Source: Treponema bryantii NK4A124 (GTDB lineage: Bacteria > Spirochaetota > Spirochaetia > Treponematales > Treponemataceae). Taken from it: a stretch of 64,000 nt of DNA. Below the pieces are notes generated by a model. The model was not told where the DNA came from. It ran no database searches and saw only the letters and a list, made by a program, of their open reading frames with translations. The stretch's first letter is position 1. Each line of letters starts with the position of its first letter. This document shows positions 7,544-19,411 of the stretch, in pieces. Location: positions 124,001-188,000 of the forward strand of contig NZ_ATWV01000007.1 of assembly GCF_000421345.1 (NCBI RefSeq), read 5' to 3'. The position numbers and the translations under genes are program-made.

Positions 7544-8122
7544 CTATAGAATGCCTTCCGGCAATTCATAGTCAATTTTGTGAGTAGCATTGAAAGCTGT
7601 AAGTTCATCACGAACAGCTTCAAGCTCACGGTTAAGCTGCTTTTTCAATCCAATCAGAGAAAGACCGAAAGTCTCGTCTGTGAGCATTGGATAGTTATAA
7701 GTAGTAACTTTTACACGCTTGTAATTTCCCTTTTCATCCATGTGTTCATAATCATACTCAAGACTTTCTGATTCTGATTCAACAATTCTCTCCATATTGA
7801 TCTGATATTCAACAACAGAGAGTTTTGATTTTATTGCAGCTTCTTTGAAAAGCAGATTATGACCTTCTCGGTTTGCTTTTTCGATTGCTGTATTTAATTC
7901 AAGAATTGCATCTGTGAGAGTAAACATTCTCTTCACAACATCTTCATAACTCATTCCATCAAGAGCAGCAACTTTTTCAGCACGTTTTGCTGCAATTTCT
8001 TCAGCTTCAGGAACTTTACCCTTAAATGAAATCTGATGAGGATAATCATGGATAAGTTCATTCAAGTTGCTGACTTCTTTCTTAAGCTCAGCTCTAACAC
8101 GCATTGCTTTCTGTAGTGTCAT
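7544..8122 (-). CDS. DIP1984-like coiled-coil protein
   Basis: A 192-residue soluble helical protein. The overall plan (an N-terminal MTLQKAMRVRAELKKEVSNL helix, a central NTAIEKANREGHNLLFKEAAIKSKL block and a C-terminal KKQLNRELEAVRDELTAFNAT helix) resembles the DIP1984/septicolysin-like family of unknown function. It is longer than usual because of an acidic insert near residues 125-150. It has a strong GGAGGT ribosome site. It lies between the Pth2-like gene and the candidate RNA on the same strand. Family assignment is tentative; no catalytic role can be given. Confidence 0.6.
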   Translation of the reverse strand: MTLQKAMRVRAELKKEVSNLNELIHDYPHQISFKGKVPEAEEIAAKRAEKVAALDGMSYEDVVKRMFTLTDAILELNTAIEKANREGHNLLFKEAAIKSKLSVVEYQINMERIVESESESLEYDYEHMDEKGNYKRVKVTTYNYPMLTDETFGLSLIGLKKQLNRELEAVRDELTAFNATHKIDYELPEGIL

Positions 8123-8194
8123 TTTTTTTTTACCTCCATTCGTTTATGGTTATAAGATACTGGAGGCTTTAAGAAAAAGCATTAAACTTGTAAT

Positions 8195-8638
8195 TTAATC
8201 CTTATACAGTTGAAACTTCTTACTGATGGAATGCGCAACATCATCCTGCAGAGGCTTAAACCAGATTCCGACGGTGCAGCGGCCTTCGCCATTTTCGTCC
8301 ACCCATTCAGGAGTTAGTTCTGTAAGGCAGGCATCATTTATCATTCCAAAATCCTGATTTTCAACCAGCCCAAGATTCAGAGCCATTTCACGAGCCTGTA
8401 GTAATTTATTTAGATTTTTTGCTTCACAGATTGTTTTTGTAATGCGACCATTCAAATAGTCGTCATATATCTCGCGGTCTAAATCAAAAGAGACGTGAAC
8501 ACTTCCATCCTGTTCCATAAGATTTCTTTTGATAAGCCATATCCAGTATCCCTCTGCACAATGAGCAACCATTGCCCCAAGCTTTCCTGCAGAAAGATGC
8601 AAATCCTTTCTGATAATAAATAATCTTCGCATTCCCAT
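8195..8638 (-). CDS. Pth2-family peptidyl-tRNA hydrolase-like protein
   Basis: A 147-residue protein similar to archaeal/eukaryotic-type peptidyl-tRNA hydrolase 2. Visible are the RRLFIIRKDLHLSAGKLGAMVAHCAEG block, corresponding to the Pth2 Kxxxx-Gk-A-QcaHa motif, and the INDACLTELTP segment matching the D-A-G-x-T motif. Bacterial Pth2 homologues occur mainly on phages and mobile elements. I start at the ATG at 8638, which has AAGGA 10 bp upstream; a TTG at 8668 would overlap the palindrome at 8661-8677. It follows the XRE paralogue 2 gene by 42 bp and is probably co-transcribed with it. Confidence 0.75.
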   Translation of the reverse strand: MGMRRLFIIRKDLHLSAGKLGAMVAHCAEGYWIWLIKRNLMEQDGSVHVSFDLDREIYDDYLNGRITKTICEAKNLNKLLQAREMALNLGLVENQDFGMINDACLTELTPEWVDENGEGRCTVGIWFKPLQDDVAHSISKKFQLYKD

Positions 8639-8660
8639 AAAGCTGTTTTCCTTTTGAACT

Positions 8661-8677
8661 GGTGACAAATTGTCACC
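8661..8677. promoter_or_regulatory. Perfect 17-bp palindrome GGTGACAA-A-TTGTCACC
   Basis: Eight-base arms around a single base, lying 3 bp after the XRE stop and 22 bp before the Pth2-like ATG. With only one central base it cannot form a good RNA loop, so a dimeric DNA-binding protein is the more likely reader. A second promoter for the Pth2-like gene under repressor control is one explanation. Confidence 0.5.
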
Positions 8678-8680
8678 GTT

Positions 8681-9100
8681 TCATATTTCAAGTTCTTTCC
8701 TGATTTCTTTCATCGCCTGTTCAAAATCCTGGACCCGATCTTCTTCAATATCTGCGAGCCCTTCAAGCAATTGATTTACAAGAGTTCTATAAGTTTTATA
8801 TTCAGGAGTATTTTCGCGCACCTGCAAATCAGAAAAATCAATCTGCTTTAAAACATACAAATCTTCCACATGACAATTATACAGTTTAGACAAAATATCA
8901 AAGTTTTCGATACAAGGAATATTCTTACACTTTTCATTTTCCCAGGCGTAAATTGCCACAGGAGTCTCAAATCCAAATATTTCCTGCAACTGCTTTACGC
9001 TATATCCATTTTTATTGCGCAGCTCTTTTAAAAGTCTTGAAGTTGCCGGTATATCAACGACAGTTCGTTTTGCTGGTTTAATTGAATATGAATATTCCAT
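8681..9100 (-). CDS. XRE-family helix-turn-helix regulator (paralogue 2)
   Basis: A 139-residue regulator with one HTH (LLKELRNKNGYSVKQLQEIFGFETP followed by AIYAWENEK) and a helical C-terminal half rich in Glu that may dimerise or bind a partner. The ATG at 9100 is chosen because a perfect TATAAT (9107-9112) lies 6 bp upstream, implying a leaderless message; a GTG two codons earlier is less likely. The TAAACT palindrome at 9137-9151 sits 36 bp upstream, so autoregulation is plausible. Downstream on the same strand is the Pth2-like gene. Paralogue of the 6464-6793 gene. Confidence 0.87.
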   Translation of the reverse strand: MEYSYSIKPAKRTVVDIPATSRLLKELRNKNGYSVKQLQEIFGFETPVAIYAWENEKCKNIPCIENFDILSKLYNCHVEDLYVLKQIDFSDLQVRENTPEYKTYRTLVNQLLEGLADIEEDRVQDFEQAMKEIRKELEI

Positions 9101-9136
9101 ACGCACATTATAAAAGGAATCTTCAGAAAGGAACAG

Positions 9137-9151
9137 TAAACTGTTAGTTTA
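9137..9151. promoter_or_regulatory. Palindromic operator candidate, copy 4
   Basis: Perfect TAAACT-GTT-AGTTTA, 36 bp before the ATG of XRE paralogue 2 on the minus strand. The arrangement palindrome, about 23 bp, -10 box, 6 bp, ATG is the same as at the 2689 and 3507 genes. Confidence 0.6.
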
Positions 9152-9253
9152 AAATTAGAAGCCTACTGTCTGGTTTTAGCCCGATAGTCTCTGCATTTTA
9201 AGCAAACAGGTCTCCAGAAGTCCAACGAACTGAATAAACAATGCAGATGGAAC

Positions 9254-9424
9254 TCACTTTTTGGCTGACGGTGTAATTTCAATAGTAACCTTTCCATCTT
9301 CATCTGCTTTATCAATCGGAATTGTCTGCATCACAATACCAATATCTCCGCGGGAAAATTTTACTTTACTGATATCAAGTTTTTTGCCTGATGCCAATTT
9401 GCTCAAAAAGTTTTGTTCACCCAT
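9254..9424 (-). CDS. Small hypothetical protein, 56 aa
   Basis: A frame of 56 codons on the minus strand with GGGAG 8 bp before its ATG. The product begins MGEQNFLSKLASGKK and ends TIEITPSAKK; it reads like a compact beta-rich soluble protein, with no recognised family. It is divergent from the GH17 gene, the two starts being 36 bp apart. Too short for most automatic callers; the good ribosome site and sensible composition support it. Confidence 0.55.
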   Translation of the reverse strand: MGEQNFLSKLASGKKLDISKVKFSRGDIGIVMQTIPIDKADEDGKVTIEITPSAKK

Positions 9425-9448
9425 TGTACAAACTCCCGCGTCCTGTGC

Positions 9449-9454
9449 TATACT
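9449..9454 (+). promoter_or_regulatory. -10 box of GH17 gene (leaderless)
   Basis: TATACT exactly 6 bp before the ATG at 9461, with no ribosome site between. The upstream TTGTAC is an imperfect and slightly distant -35 (spacer 19). Confidence 0.5.
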
Positions 9455-9460
9455 TATCCT

Positions 9461-13865
<4,405 letters not shown>

Positions 13866-13924
13866 TCACGCCAATCTGATTTTTATACATTTCAGTTCAC
13901 AAATGCAACAAAGAGTTGTTATTA

Positions 13925-13953
13925 TTGATAGAAACAACAAATTACAGTATACT
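13925..13953 (+). promoter_or_regulatory. Promoter of iorA (TTGATA-17-TATACT)
   Basis: Near-consensus promoter whose -10 ends 6 bp before the iorA ATG. No ribosome site, so a leaderless message is expected. Confidence 0.7.
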
Positions 13954-13959
13954 TTTGTT

Positions 13960-15927
13960 ATGAGTAAGCAAATGATAATGGGAAACCAGGCCATCGCCCT
14001 CGGTGCCCTTAAAGCAGGTGTAAATCTGGTAGCAGGTTACCCCGGAACCCCTTCCAGCGAAATTATTGAATTTATTTCCAAGTATAAAGACAAAACCGGA
14101 ACCTACGTAGAATGGTCCGTTAACGAAAAAGCCGCAGCCGAGGTTGCAGCCGGTGCCAGCTATGCAGGCAGCCGCACACTCATAACAATGAAGCAGGTTG
14201 GTCTCAATGTTGCAAGCGACCCTGTTATGTGCCTTTCTTACGTTGGCGTTAAAGGCGGCATGGTAATTGTAAGCGCCGATGACCCGGGTCCAATTTCCAG
14301 CCAGACAGAACAGGACACCCGTAACTTTGCCCAGTATTCAAAGCTCCCCTGTTTTGATCCTTCTACTCCACTCGAAGCATACGAGATGATTCAGGAGGCC
14401 TTTGAGCTTTCCGAAAAATATAACACTCCTGTTCTCCTCCGCCCAACTACCCGAGTAGACCACGCCTACGAAAGCATGGACTTTCCGGAGCTTTGCCCTT
14501 GCCGTAAGCCTGGCCAGTTCGAAAAAGATTCTAAGCGCTGGGTAATCTTCCCGCGTTCCTCATACAACAATCACAAGCGCATTTTTGAGCGCAACGAGAA
14601 GATTCTTCCGGCAGAGTTTTCAAAGAGTAAATGGAATTATGTAGGGGGAAGTCGACCCCTTAGGGAGCGACCCTGCGAAGCAGGGGAAAAACAGTCCAGT
14701 GGACTGTTTTTAGCGAGTCTCGGCGAAAGCTGTGCTTTCGCCGCCGCTTCAGCTACCCCTTCTCCTAGGGGCTCTGCCCCTAAAACCCCGGCCTTCGCCG
14801 CCGGCGGAATCTCTTACTGCTACCTGATGGAAGCACTTTCCATCCTGGGCCTCAAAGATATACCGGTTCTCAAGATTGGAACCCCTTATCCATTCCCAAA
14901 ACCTTTAGCAGAAGAATTCCTCAAGTCGCACGAGCAAATCGTAGTTTTTGAAGAATTAGACCCTGTTATTGAGGAAAATTTGATAAAAATCACCGGAAAC
15001 GCTCGAGTAAATTGCCAAATTCGCGGAAAACTCGACGGCACCGTTCCAGAGGCCGGCGAGCTCAGCGTGGAGATAATCAAGAAGATAATCACTACGGTGG
15101 TTGAGTGCCCGCAAAGCGGGTGTATCGAAACCACCACAGAAACACCAGCCCCCGACCTTCCTGTCCGCCCGCCGGTTCTCTGCGCAGGCTGCCCTCACAG
15201 GGCTTCCTTCTATGCCGTAAAGCAGGCAATGAAAGGCAAGAAAACCGTTTACTGCGGAGACATCGGCTGTTACACCCTGGGCAACGCAATGCCACTCGAC
15301 ATGACAGACACCTGTCTTTGTATGGGCGCAGACATCACCATGGCTCAGGGCTTTTACCACAACGAGCCGGACCGCTACTGCTTCAGTTTCATCGGTGACT
15401 CCACCTTCTTTGCAAGCGGAATTACCGGCGTTGTAAATGCAGTTTATAATCAGGCTAAACAGACAATCTGTATTCTCGATAACTCAACTACTGCAATGAC
15501 AGGCCATCAGCCACACCCGGGAACGGGCGTAACAATGATGGGAGAAATAGTTGAGAAAATCAGCATAGAAAAAATCCTGGACGCTGTTGGAGTAAAGCCG
15601 GTAATCACCGTAAACCCATTCGACCAGAAGGCTGCAGTGGAAGCCGTTCAGAAAGCAAGTGAAACTCCTGGCGTAAGTGCAATCATCTTTAAGGCACCTT
15701 GTATCGCAATTGCACAGAAAGTAGGCTGGGAAAAACCTCACGCACTGACAGTAGACACAGGCAAGTGTATCGGCTGCCGCAAGTGCATCAACGAGCTCGG
15801 CTGCCCGGCACTAAGTGTTAGCTTGACTAAGAATGAAAAAGGTAAACAGTTAGTTGAAATAGACAAGAGCCTGTGTACAGGATGTAGTTTGTGTAAACAG
15901 GTGTGTCCAACAGGAGCAATTAAATGA
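13960..15927 (+). CDS. iorA: Indolepyruvate:ferredoxin oxidoreductase alpha subunit
   Basis: The large subunit that, with IorB, oxidatively decarboxylates arylpyruvates to arylacetyl-CoA using thiamine diphosphate and iron-sulfur clusters. Seen are the pyrimidine-binding start (GYPGTPSSEIIEF), CAGCPHRA, the diphosphate-binding region (GDIGCYTLG, GDSTFFASG) and two C-terminal 4Fe-4S motifs, CIGCRKCINELGCP and CTGCSLCKQVCP. The start at 13960 is set by the conserved N-terminus and the promoter. At 655 residues it is longer than the usual roughly 600. The excess is explained by two repeat-derived in-frame insertions: about 50 residues at nucleotides 14644-14793 and about 13 at 15096-15135, both in linker regions. 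Overlaps iorB by 4 bp. Confidence 0.92.
   Translation: MSKQMIMGNQAIALGALKAGVNLVAGYPGTPSSEIIEFISKYKDKTGTYVEWSVNEKAAAEVAAGASYAGSRTLITMKQVGLNVASDPVMCLSYVGVKGGMVIVSADDPGPISSQTEQDTRNFAQYSKLPCFDPSTPLEAYEMIQEAFELSEKYNTPVLLRPTTRVDHAYESMDFPELCPCRKPGQFEKDSKRWVIFPRSSYNNHKRIFERNEKILPAEFSKSKWNYVGGSRPLRERPCEAGEKQSSGLFLASLGESCAFAAASATPSPRGSAPKTPAFAAGGISYCYLMEALSILGLKDIPVLKIGTPYPFPKPLAEEFLKSHEQIVVFEELDPVIEENLIKITGNARVNCQIRGKLDGTVPEAGELSVEIIKKIITTVVECPQSGCIETTTETPAPDLPVRPPVLCAGCPHRASFYAVKQAMKGKKTVYCGDIGCYTLGNAMPLDMTDTCLCMGADITMAQGFYHNEPDRYCFSFIGDSTFFASGITGVVNAVYNQAKQTICILDNSTTAMTGHQPHPGTGVTMMGEIVEKISIEKILDAVGVKPVITVNPFDQKAAVEAVQKASETPGVSAIIFKAPCIAIAQKVGWEKPHALTVDTGKCIGCRKCINELGCPALSVSLTKNEKGKQLVEIDKSLCTGCSLCKQVCPTGAIK
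14644..14793. repeat. Family A repeat inserted in frame in iorA
   Basis: A GC-rich stretch made of nested inverted repeats (ACAGTCC/GGACTGT, CGGCGAAAGC/GCTTTCGCCG, CCTAGGGGC/GCCCC) with the same GGGGGAAGTC opening and CTACCCCTTCTCCTAGGGG core as intergenic copies near 31.4, 44.5 and 55.1 kb. It encodes a low-complexity Ala/Ser/Pro segment between two conserved parts of IorA. Confidence 0.75.
15096..15135. repeat. Family B 40-bp repeat inserted in frame in iorA
   Basis: GGTGGTTGAGTGCCCGC, short loop, then the near-complement ending TATCGAAACCACC. It encodes V-E-C-P-Q-S-G-C-I-E-T just before the conserved LPVRPPVLCAGCPHRA block. The same 40-bp element is in bioM and in several intergenic spacers. 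Confidence 0.85.
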
Positions 15928-16487
15928 GTAAAAATATAATCATCTGTGGCGTGGGCGGTCAGGGAACCGTACTTGCCGCAAAAGTACTTTCACAGGCAGC
16001 GATTGCTAACGGCGAGCGCGTGCTTTCAGCCGAGACAATCGGAATGGCCCAGAGAGGCGGCTCGGTTGTAAGTCATGTACGAATCGGGGGTGACGTATAC
16101 TCTCCTCTCGTGCCACAGGGCCAGGCAGACGTACTCATTGCCTTTGAAGCGGCAGAAGCTGTACGCAACATTGCTTACCTCAAGCAGGGCGGTACTGTAA
16201 TCGTGAACAAAAAGGTTGTTCAGCCGGTAACTGCCAGCCTGAGCGGAAAAGCCTTTGACGAAAACGAAATGATAGCCTACCTTGAAAAGGTTGCTGCAAA
16301 AGTAGTTGCTGTAGACACAGACGAAGCCTGCCACCAGCTGGGAAGCAGCAAGGTTGTAAACATGGTTTTGCTGGGAGCTGCAAGCCACGCCGGCCTTATC
16401 GACATTGACCAGCTCAAGGCTGCCATAAAAGCACTGGTTAAACCAGACTTTTACGAGTTGAACCTACGTGCAGTCGACTGGAAATAG
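15924..16487 (+). CDS. iorB: Indolepyruvate:ferredoxin oxidoreductase beta subunit
   Basis: The 187-residue small subunit, a gamma-type domain of 2-oxoacid:ferredoxin oxidoreductases. The N-terminal GVGGQGTVLAAKVLSQAA nucleotide-type motif and the MAQRGGSVVSHVRIG block are diagnostic. It starts within the iorA stop (ATGA), ensuring equal synthesis with its partner. The pair provides arylacetyl-CoA and reduced ferredoxin from aromatic amino acid transamination products. No clear terminator follows; the next gene has its own ribosome site. Confidence 0.93.
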   Translation: MSKNIIICGVGGQGTVLAAKVLSQAAIANGERVLSAETIGMAQRGGSVVSHVRIGGDVYSPLVPQGQADVLIAFEAAEAVRNIAYLKQGGTVIVNKKVVQPVTASLSGKAFDENEMIAYLEKVAAKVVAVDTDEACHQLGSSKVVNMVLLGAASHAGLIDIDQLKAAIKALVKPDFYELNLRAVDWK

Positions 16488-16622
16488 CTCAAAATCTAAA
16501 AAAAAGTTTATAAAACTTGGTTGATTTAAAACTAATTTTACTTTAGTATTTGTAAGGTTGCATTCACAACCAAATATTTAAGAATCATTAAAAAATAGCC
16601 ACAACAATAAGGAGAGATTCGG

Positions 16623-16847
16623 ATGGTAACGAAAAAAAAAGAAAAGCTTGTTGTAGATAGCGTTGACAAGGCTATCAAATCCTACATGGACGACAAATGT
16701 TCTCCTGCAGAATACAAAAAGCTGATTTTTAAACTTGAAGGCGGACTTGTAAAAGCAGTTCTTCAAAAAAATCTATCTGTAGTTGAATTTGCAAATGCAG
16801 ACAGAATATTAAATGAATTTGAAAACCGAAAAAAAGGTTTAGTATAA
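16623..16847 (+). CDS. Small hypothetical protein, 74 aa
   Basis: A short soluble protein with a strong AAGGAGAG ribosome site and an intrinsic terminator right after it, so it is expressed as its own unit. It is mostly helical and basic at the N-terminus (MVTKKKEKL), with KSYMDDKCSPAEYKKLIFKLEGG in the middle. I do not recognise the family. The 135-bp spacer before it holds a small GGTTG/CAACC inverted repeat. Confidence 0.7.
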   Translation: MVTKKKEKLVVDSVDKAIKSYMDDKCSPAEYKKLIFKLEGGLVKAVLQKNLSVVEFANADRILNEFENRKKGLV

Positions 16848-16853
16848 GTTGAA

Positions 16854-16881
16854 AAGGTTGTCCTTATGGACAGCCTTTTTT
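16854..16881 (+). terminator. Intrinsic terminator
   Basis: AAGGTTGTCC-TTAT-GGACAGCCTT (one G-U pair) followed by a T-run; it ends the 74-aa gene 18 bp before the thioesterase start. Confidence 0.88.
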
Positions 16882-16899
16882 ATTTCAGGAGATTAAAAA

Positions 16900-17301
16900 A
16901 TGTCTGATTTAGAAAAAGCACGCAAATTTTTTGAAGGTGATTTTTACGCAACAAAAGCAACCGGAATTATAATTGAAGAAGTTGGTGATTACTTTGCCCG
17001 CTGCTCTTTCGAAATCACCCGCAATCATCAGAATGCCTACGGCGGTGTGATGGGTGGTGCCATTTTTACACTGGCCGACTACACCTTTGCTGTTTCATCA
17101 AATTTTAATCAGCCGCAGACTGTTTCCATCACAAGTCAGATAAACTTTATAGGTATGGCAAAAGGCAAAAAGCTGATTGCCGAATCCCGCCTGATTAAAG
17201 ACGGCCGATCGACCTGCCTTTATGAAATTAACATCACCGATGAGCTTGGAACAAAGGTTGCTATGGCTACCTTCACCGGCATGAAACTTTCATCTAAATA
17301 A
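16900..17301 (+). CDS. PaaI-type hotdog thioesterase
   Basis: A 133-residue single hotdog-fold domain. HQNAYGGVMGGAIFTLADYTFAV matches the PaaI/4HBT motif with the catalytic Asp after the gly-gly-ala turn. Such enzymes hydrolyse aryl- or acyl-CoA esters, often proofreading phenylacetyl-CoA pathways. It has an AGGAG ribosome site and sits between iorAB and phenylacetate-CoA ligase, which makes an arylacetyl-CoA substrate likely though not proven. No signal peptide. Confidence 0.87.
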   Translation: MSDLEKARKFFEGDFYATKATGIIIEEVGDYFARCSFEITRNHQNAYGGVMGGAIFTLADYTFAVSSNFNQPQTVSITSQINFIGMAKGKKLIAESRLIKDGRSTCLYEINITDELGTKVAMATFTGMKLSSK

Positions 17302-17316
17302 ATTTCAAAGTTTCTA

Positions 17317-17345
17317 TTGACAGAAACAAAATCTCATGCTATTGT
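17317..17345 (+). promoter_or_regulatory. Promoter of paaK (TTGACA-17-TATTGT)
   Basis: Perfect -35 and acceptable -10 upstream of a conventional leader with an AGGAG ribosome site before 17383. Confidence 0.65.
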
Positions 17346-17382
17346 GTTACTATAAATAGAATCGTTGATTCAGGAGACAAAC

Positions 17383-18624
17383 ATGAAATTAACCGAAAAA
17401 CAACTCGAACAGATCCGCGCACAGATTAAGCGCGTAAAGGAGTTCGGAAATCCTTTTTATACAAAGCGTTTTGCTAACGTAAATCCGGAAGATATTAAAA
17501 CCCAGGAAGATTTTGAAAATCTTGTTCCTTTCGTAACTAAGCAGGAGCTCCGCGACGCATATCCTCTCGGACTCGCTACAGTTCCGGAAGAAGAAATTGT
17601 CCGCATCCACTCGTCTAGCGGTACAACAGGCGCTCCGGTAGTAATTCCATACACAAAGAAAGACGTTGAAGACTGGGCCATCATGTTTGCCCGCTGCTAC
17701 GAACTTTCAGGAATCACAAACAAAGACCGCATCCAGATTACACCGGGCTACGGACTCTGGACAGCAGGTATCGGCTTCCAGGCAGGCTGTGAACGCCTAG
17801 GTGCTATGGCAGTTCCAATGGGACCCGGTAACACAGAAAAGCAGCTTCAGATGATGCAGGATCTTAAATCAACTGTAATCTGTGCAACTTCTTCTTATGC
17901 ACTCCTCCTTGCAGAACAGGTAGAAGCCCGCGGACTCAAAGATAAGATTCATCTCAAAAAAGGTGTAATCGGTTCAGAACGCTGGGGCGAAAAAATGCGC
18001 AACCGCATCCAGAGCATTCTCGGAATCGAGCTTTACGACATCTACGGTCTTACAGAATGTTACGGACCTGGAATCGGAATCAACGCAGTCGGCGATGATG
18101 CAATCAGCATTTTCGACGACTATGTTTACATCGAAATCCTTGACCCTCAGACAGGTAAGCCTGTTCCGGAAGGACAGATTGGTGAAATCACTTTGACCAC
18201 TCTCGTAAAAGAGGGCGCTCCTCTCTTCCGCTTCCGTACACACGACCTTGCAGCCTTTGTTACAACTCCAAGTCCAGCAGGTCTCAAGTATCCTCGCATC
18301 ACACAGATTCTTGGCCGCAGCGACGACATGGTAAAAGTTAAGGGCAACATCATCTTCCCAAGCACAATCGAAGACGTAATCAAAGGCGTGCCTGGAACTT
18401 CAAGCGAATACCGCGCCCTCATCGAGCATGTAGACGGCAAAGACAAGATGACCCTCTCTGTAGAAGTTGAAGGCGGCACCGACCGCACAGAGGTAGCCCT
18501 CGCAATCGCTTACAACTTCAAGCAGAAGTACAACATGACTCCAGAAGTAAAAGTTGTAGGAATCGGCGAGCTTCCACGCAGCGAAAAGAAAACTAAGAGA
18601 ATCGAAGATAAAAGATTTGAGTAA
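17383..18624 (+). CDS. paaK: Phenylacetate-CoA ligase
   Basis: A 413-residue adenylate-forming enzyme that activates phenylacetate or similar aryl acids with ATP and CoA, or works in reverse to make ATP in fermenters. Motifs seen: the P-loop SSSGTTGAP, IYGLTECYGPG, and the C-terminal LGRSDDMVKVKGNIIFPSTIE, plus the terminal catalytic-lysine area SEKKTKRI. The ATG at 17383 has AGGAGAC upstream; a TTG earlier is not needed. Placement after iorAB and the thioesterase suggests an arylacetate module for aromatic amino acid fermentation. TatD follows 5 bp later. Confidence 0.93.
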   Translation: MKLTEKQLEQIRAQIKRVKEFGNPFYTKRFANVNPEDIKTQEDFENLVPFVTKQELRDAYPLGLATVPEEEIVRIHSSSGTTGAPVVIPYTKKDVEDWAIMFARCYELSGITNKDRIQITPGYGLWTAGIGFQAGCERLGAMAVPMGPGNTEKQLQMMQDLKSTVICATSSYALLLAEQVEARGLKDKIHLKKGVIGSERWGEKMRNRIQSILGIELYDIYGLTECYGPGIGINAVGDDAISIFDDYVYIEILDPQTGKPVPEGQIGEITLTTLVKEGAPLFRFRTHDLAAFVTTPSPAGLKYPRITQILGRSDDMVKVKGNIIFPSTIEDVIKGVPGTSSEYRALIEHVDGKDKMTLSVEVEGGTDRTEVALAIAYNFKQKYNMTPEVKVVGIGELPRSEKKTKRIEDKRFE

Positions 18625-18629
18625 CCTGA

Positions 18630-19391
18630 ATGATTATTGATTTTCATACTCATTTAGATTTCTATAAAAGAGAAGAACTCCAAAAGCAGTTGACCGAGTT
18701 CTCCGGAATCATCATAGCAGCCTCGGTAGATGAAAAGAGTTTTCTCGAAAATTGCGCAATTGCGGAGTGGACAAAAAAGTCTGCCCGCAACTGCCACATC
18801 ATCCCAACCTTCGGTATTCACCCAAATGCAGCTGATGAAAACGCAGCCTTGCTCGACGACCCAACCACAGCAACCCGTCTGGCCGCCTACCTGGACCACT
18901 CTCCTCTCATCGGAGAAATCGGAATGGACTTCTGCTGGTCAAAGTGCTCAAAGGAAAATCAGGAAAAAGTTTTCCGCTGGTTTCTTGAATACTGTAACCG
19001 GAAAGGTAAAGCCTGCGTAATCCACACAAAAGATGCCGAACAGGAAATCTGCAACATCCTTACAGACTACCCAAAAGCCCGCCCGATTATCCACTGGTAC
19101 GACGGCCCGGAAAATATCTTCCGCGAGTTTATCCGCCGCGGCTACCCGCAAACTTTTGGTGTTGAAACTATCCGCTCGCCTCACCTTCAGAACCTGCTCC
19201 GTCTCACCCCGCCAGAGCTCCTTCTTGCCGAAACAGACAACCCCGACTCTGAGCCCTGGCTGGGCGGCACTCGTAGCGACGTCGCCTTAATTGAAAGAGT
19301 TTATGAAGAAATAGCCGGACTTCTCGGTATGAGTCGTCCGGTCTTAGAAAAAATTATTGAAGAAAACTTTAAGCGAATAATTTCAAATTAA
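18630..19391 (+). CDS. TatD-family metal-dependent hydrolase
   Basis: A 253-residue TIM-barrel hydrolase of the TatD DNase family. Metal ligands are evident: HTH at the N-terminus (IDFHTHLDF), GEIGMDF, the His in VIHTKDAE, HWYDG and the final ETDNPD. Known members have 3'-5' exonuclease or D-aminoacyl-tRNA deacylase activity. It begins 5 bp after paaK and is likely co-transcribed, though there is no functional connection I can see. It is convergent with the next gene. Confidence 0.88.
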   Translation: MIIDFHTHLDFYKREELQKQLTEFSGIIIAASVDEKSFLENCAIAEWTKKSARNCHIIPTFGIHPNAADENAALLDDPTTATRLAAYLDHSPLIGEIGMDFCWSKCSKENQEKVFRWFLEYCNRKGKACVIHTKDAEQEICNILTDYPKARPIIHWYDGPENIFREFIRRGYPQTFGVETIRSPHLQNLLRLTPPELLLAETDNPDSEPWLGGTRSDVALIERVYEEIAGLLGMSRPVLEKIIEENFKRIISN

Positions 19392-19411
19392 AGACTTTCT
19401 GGAGTCAAAAT

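Noticed and set aside
8639-8668. TTG start for the Pth2-like gene adding ten residues
   Set aside because: The TTG overlaps the palindrome and lacks a ribosome site; the ATG at 8638 has one and begins just before the conserved fold.
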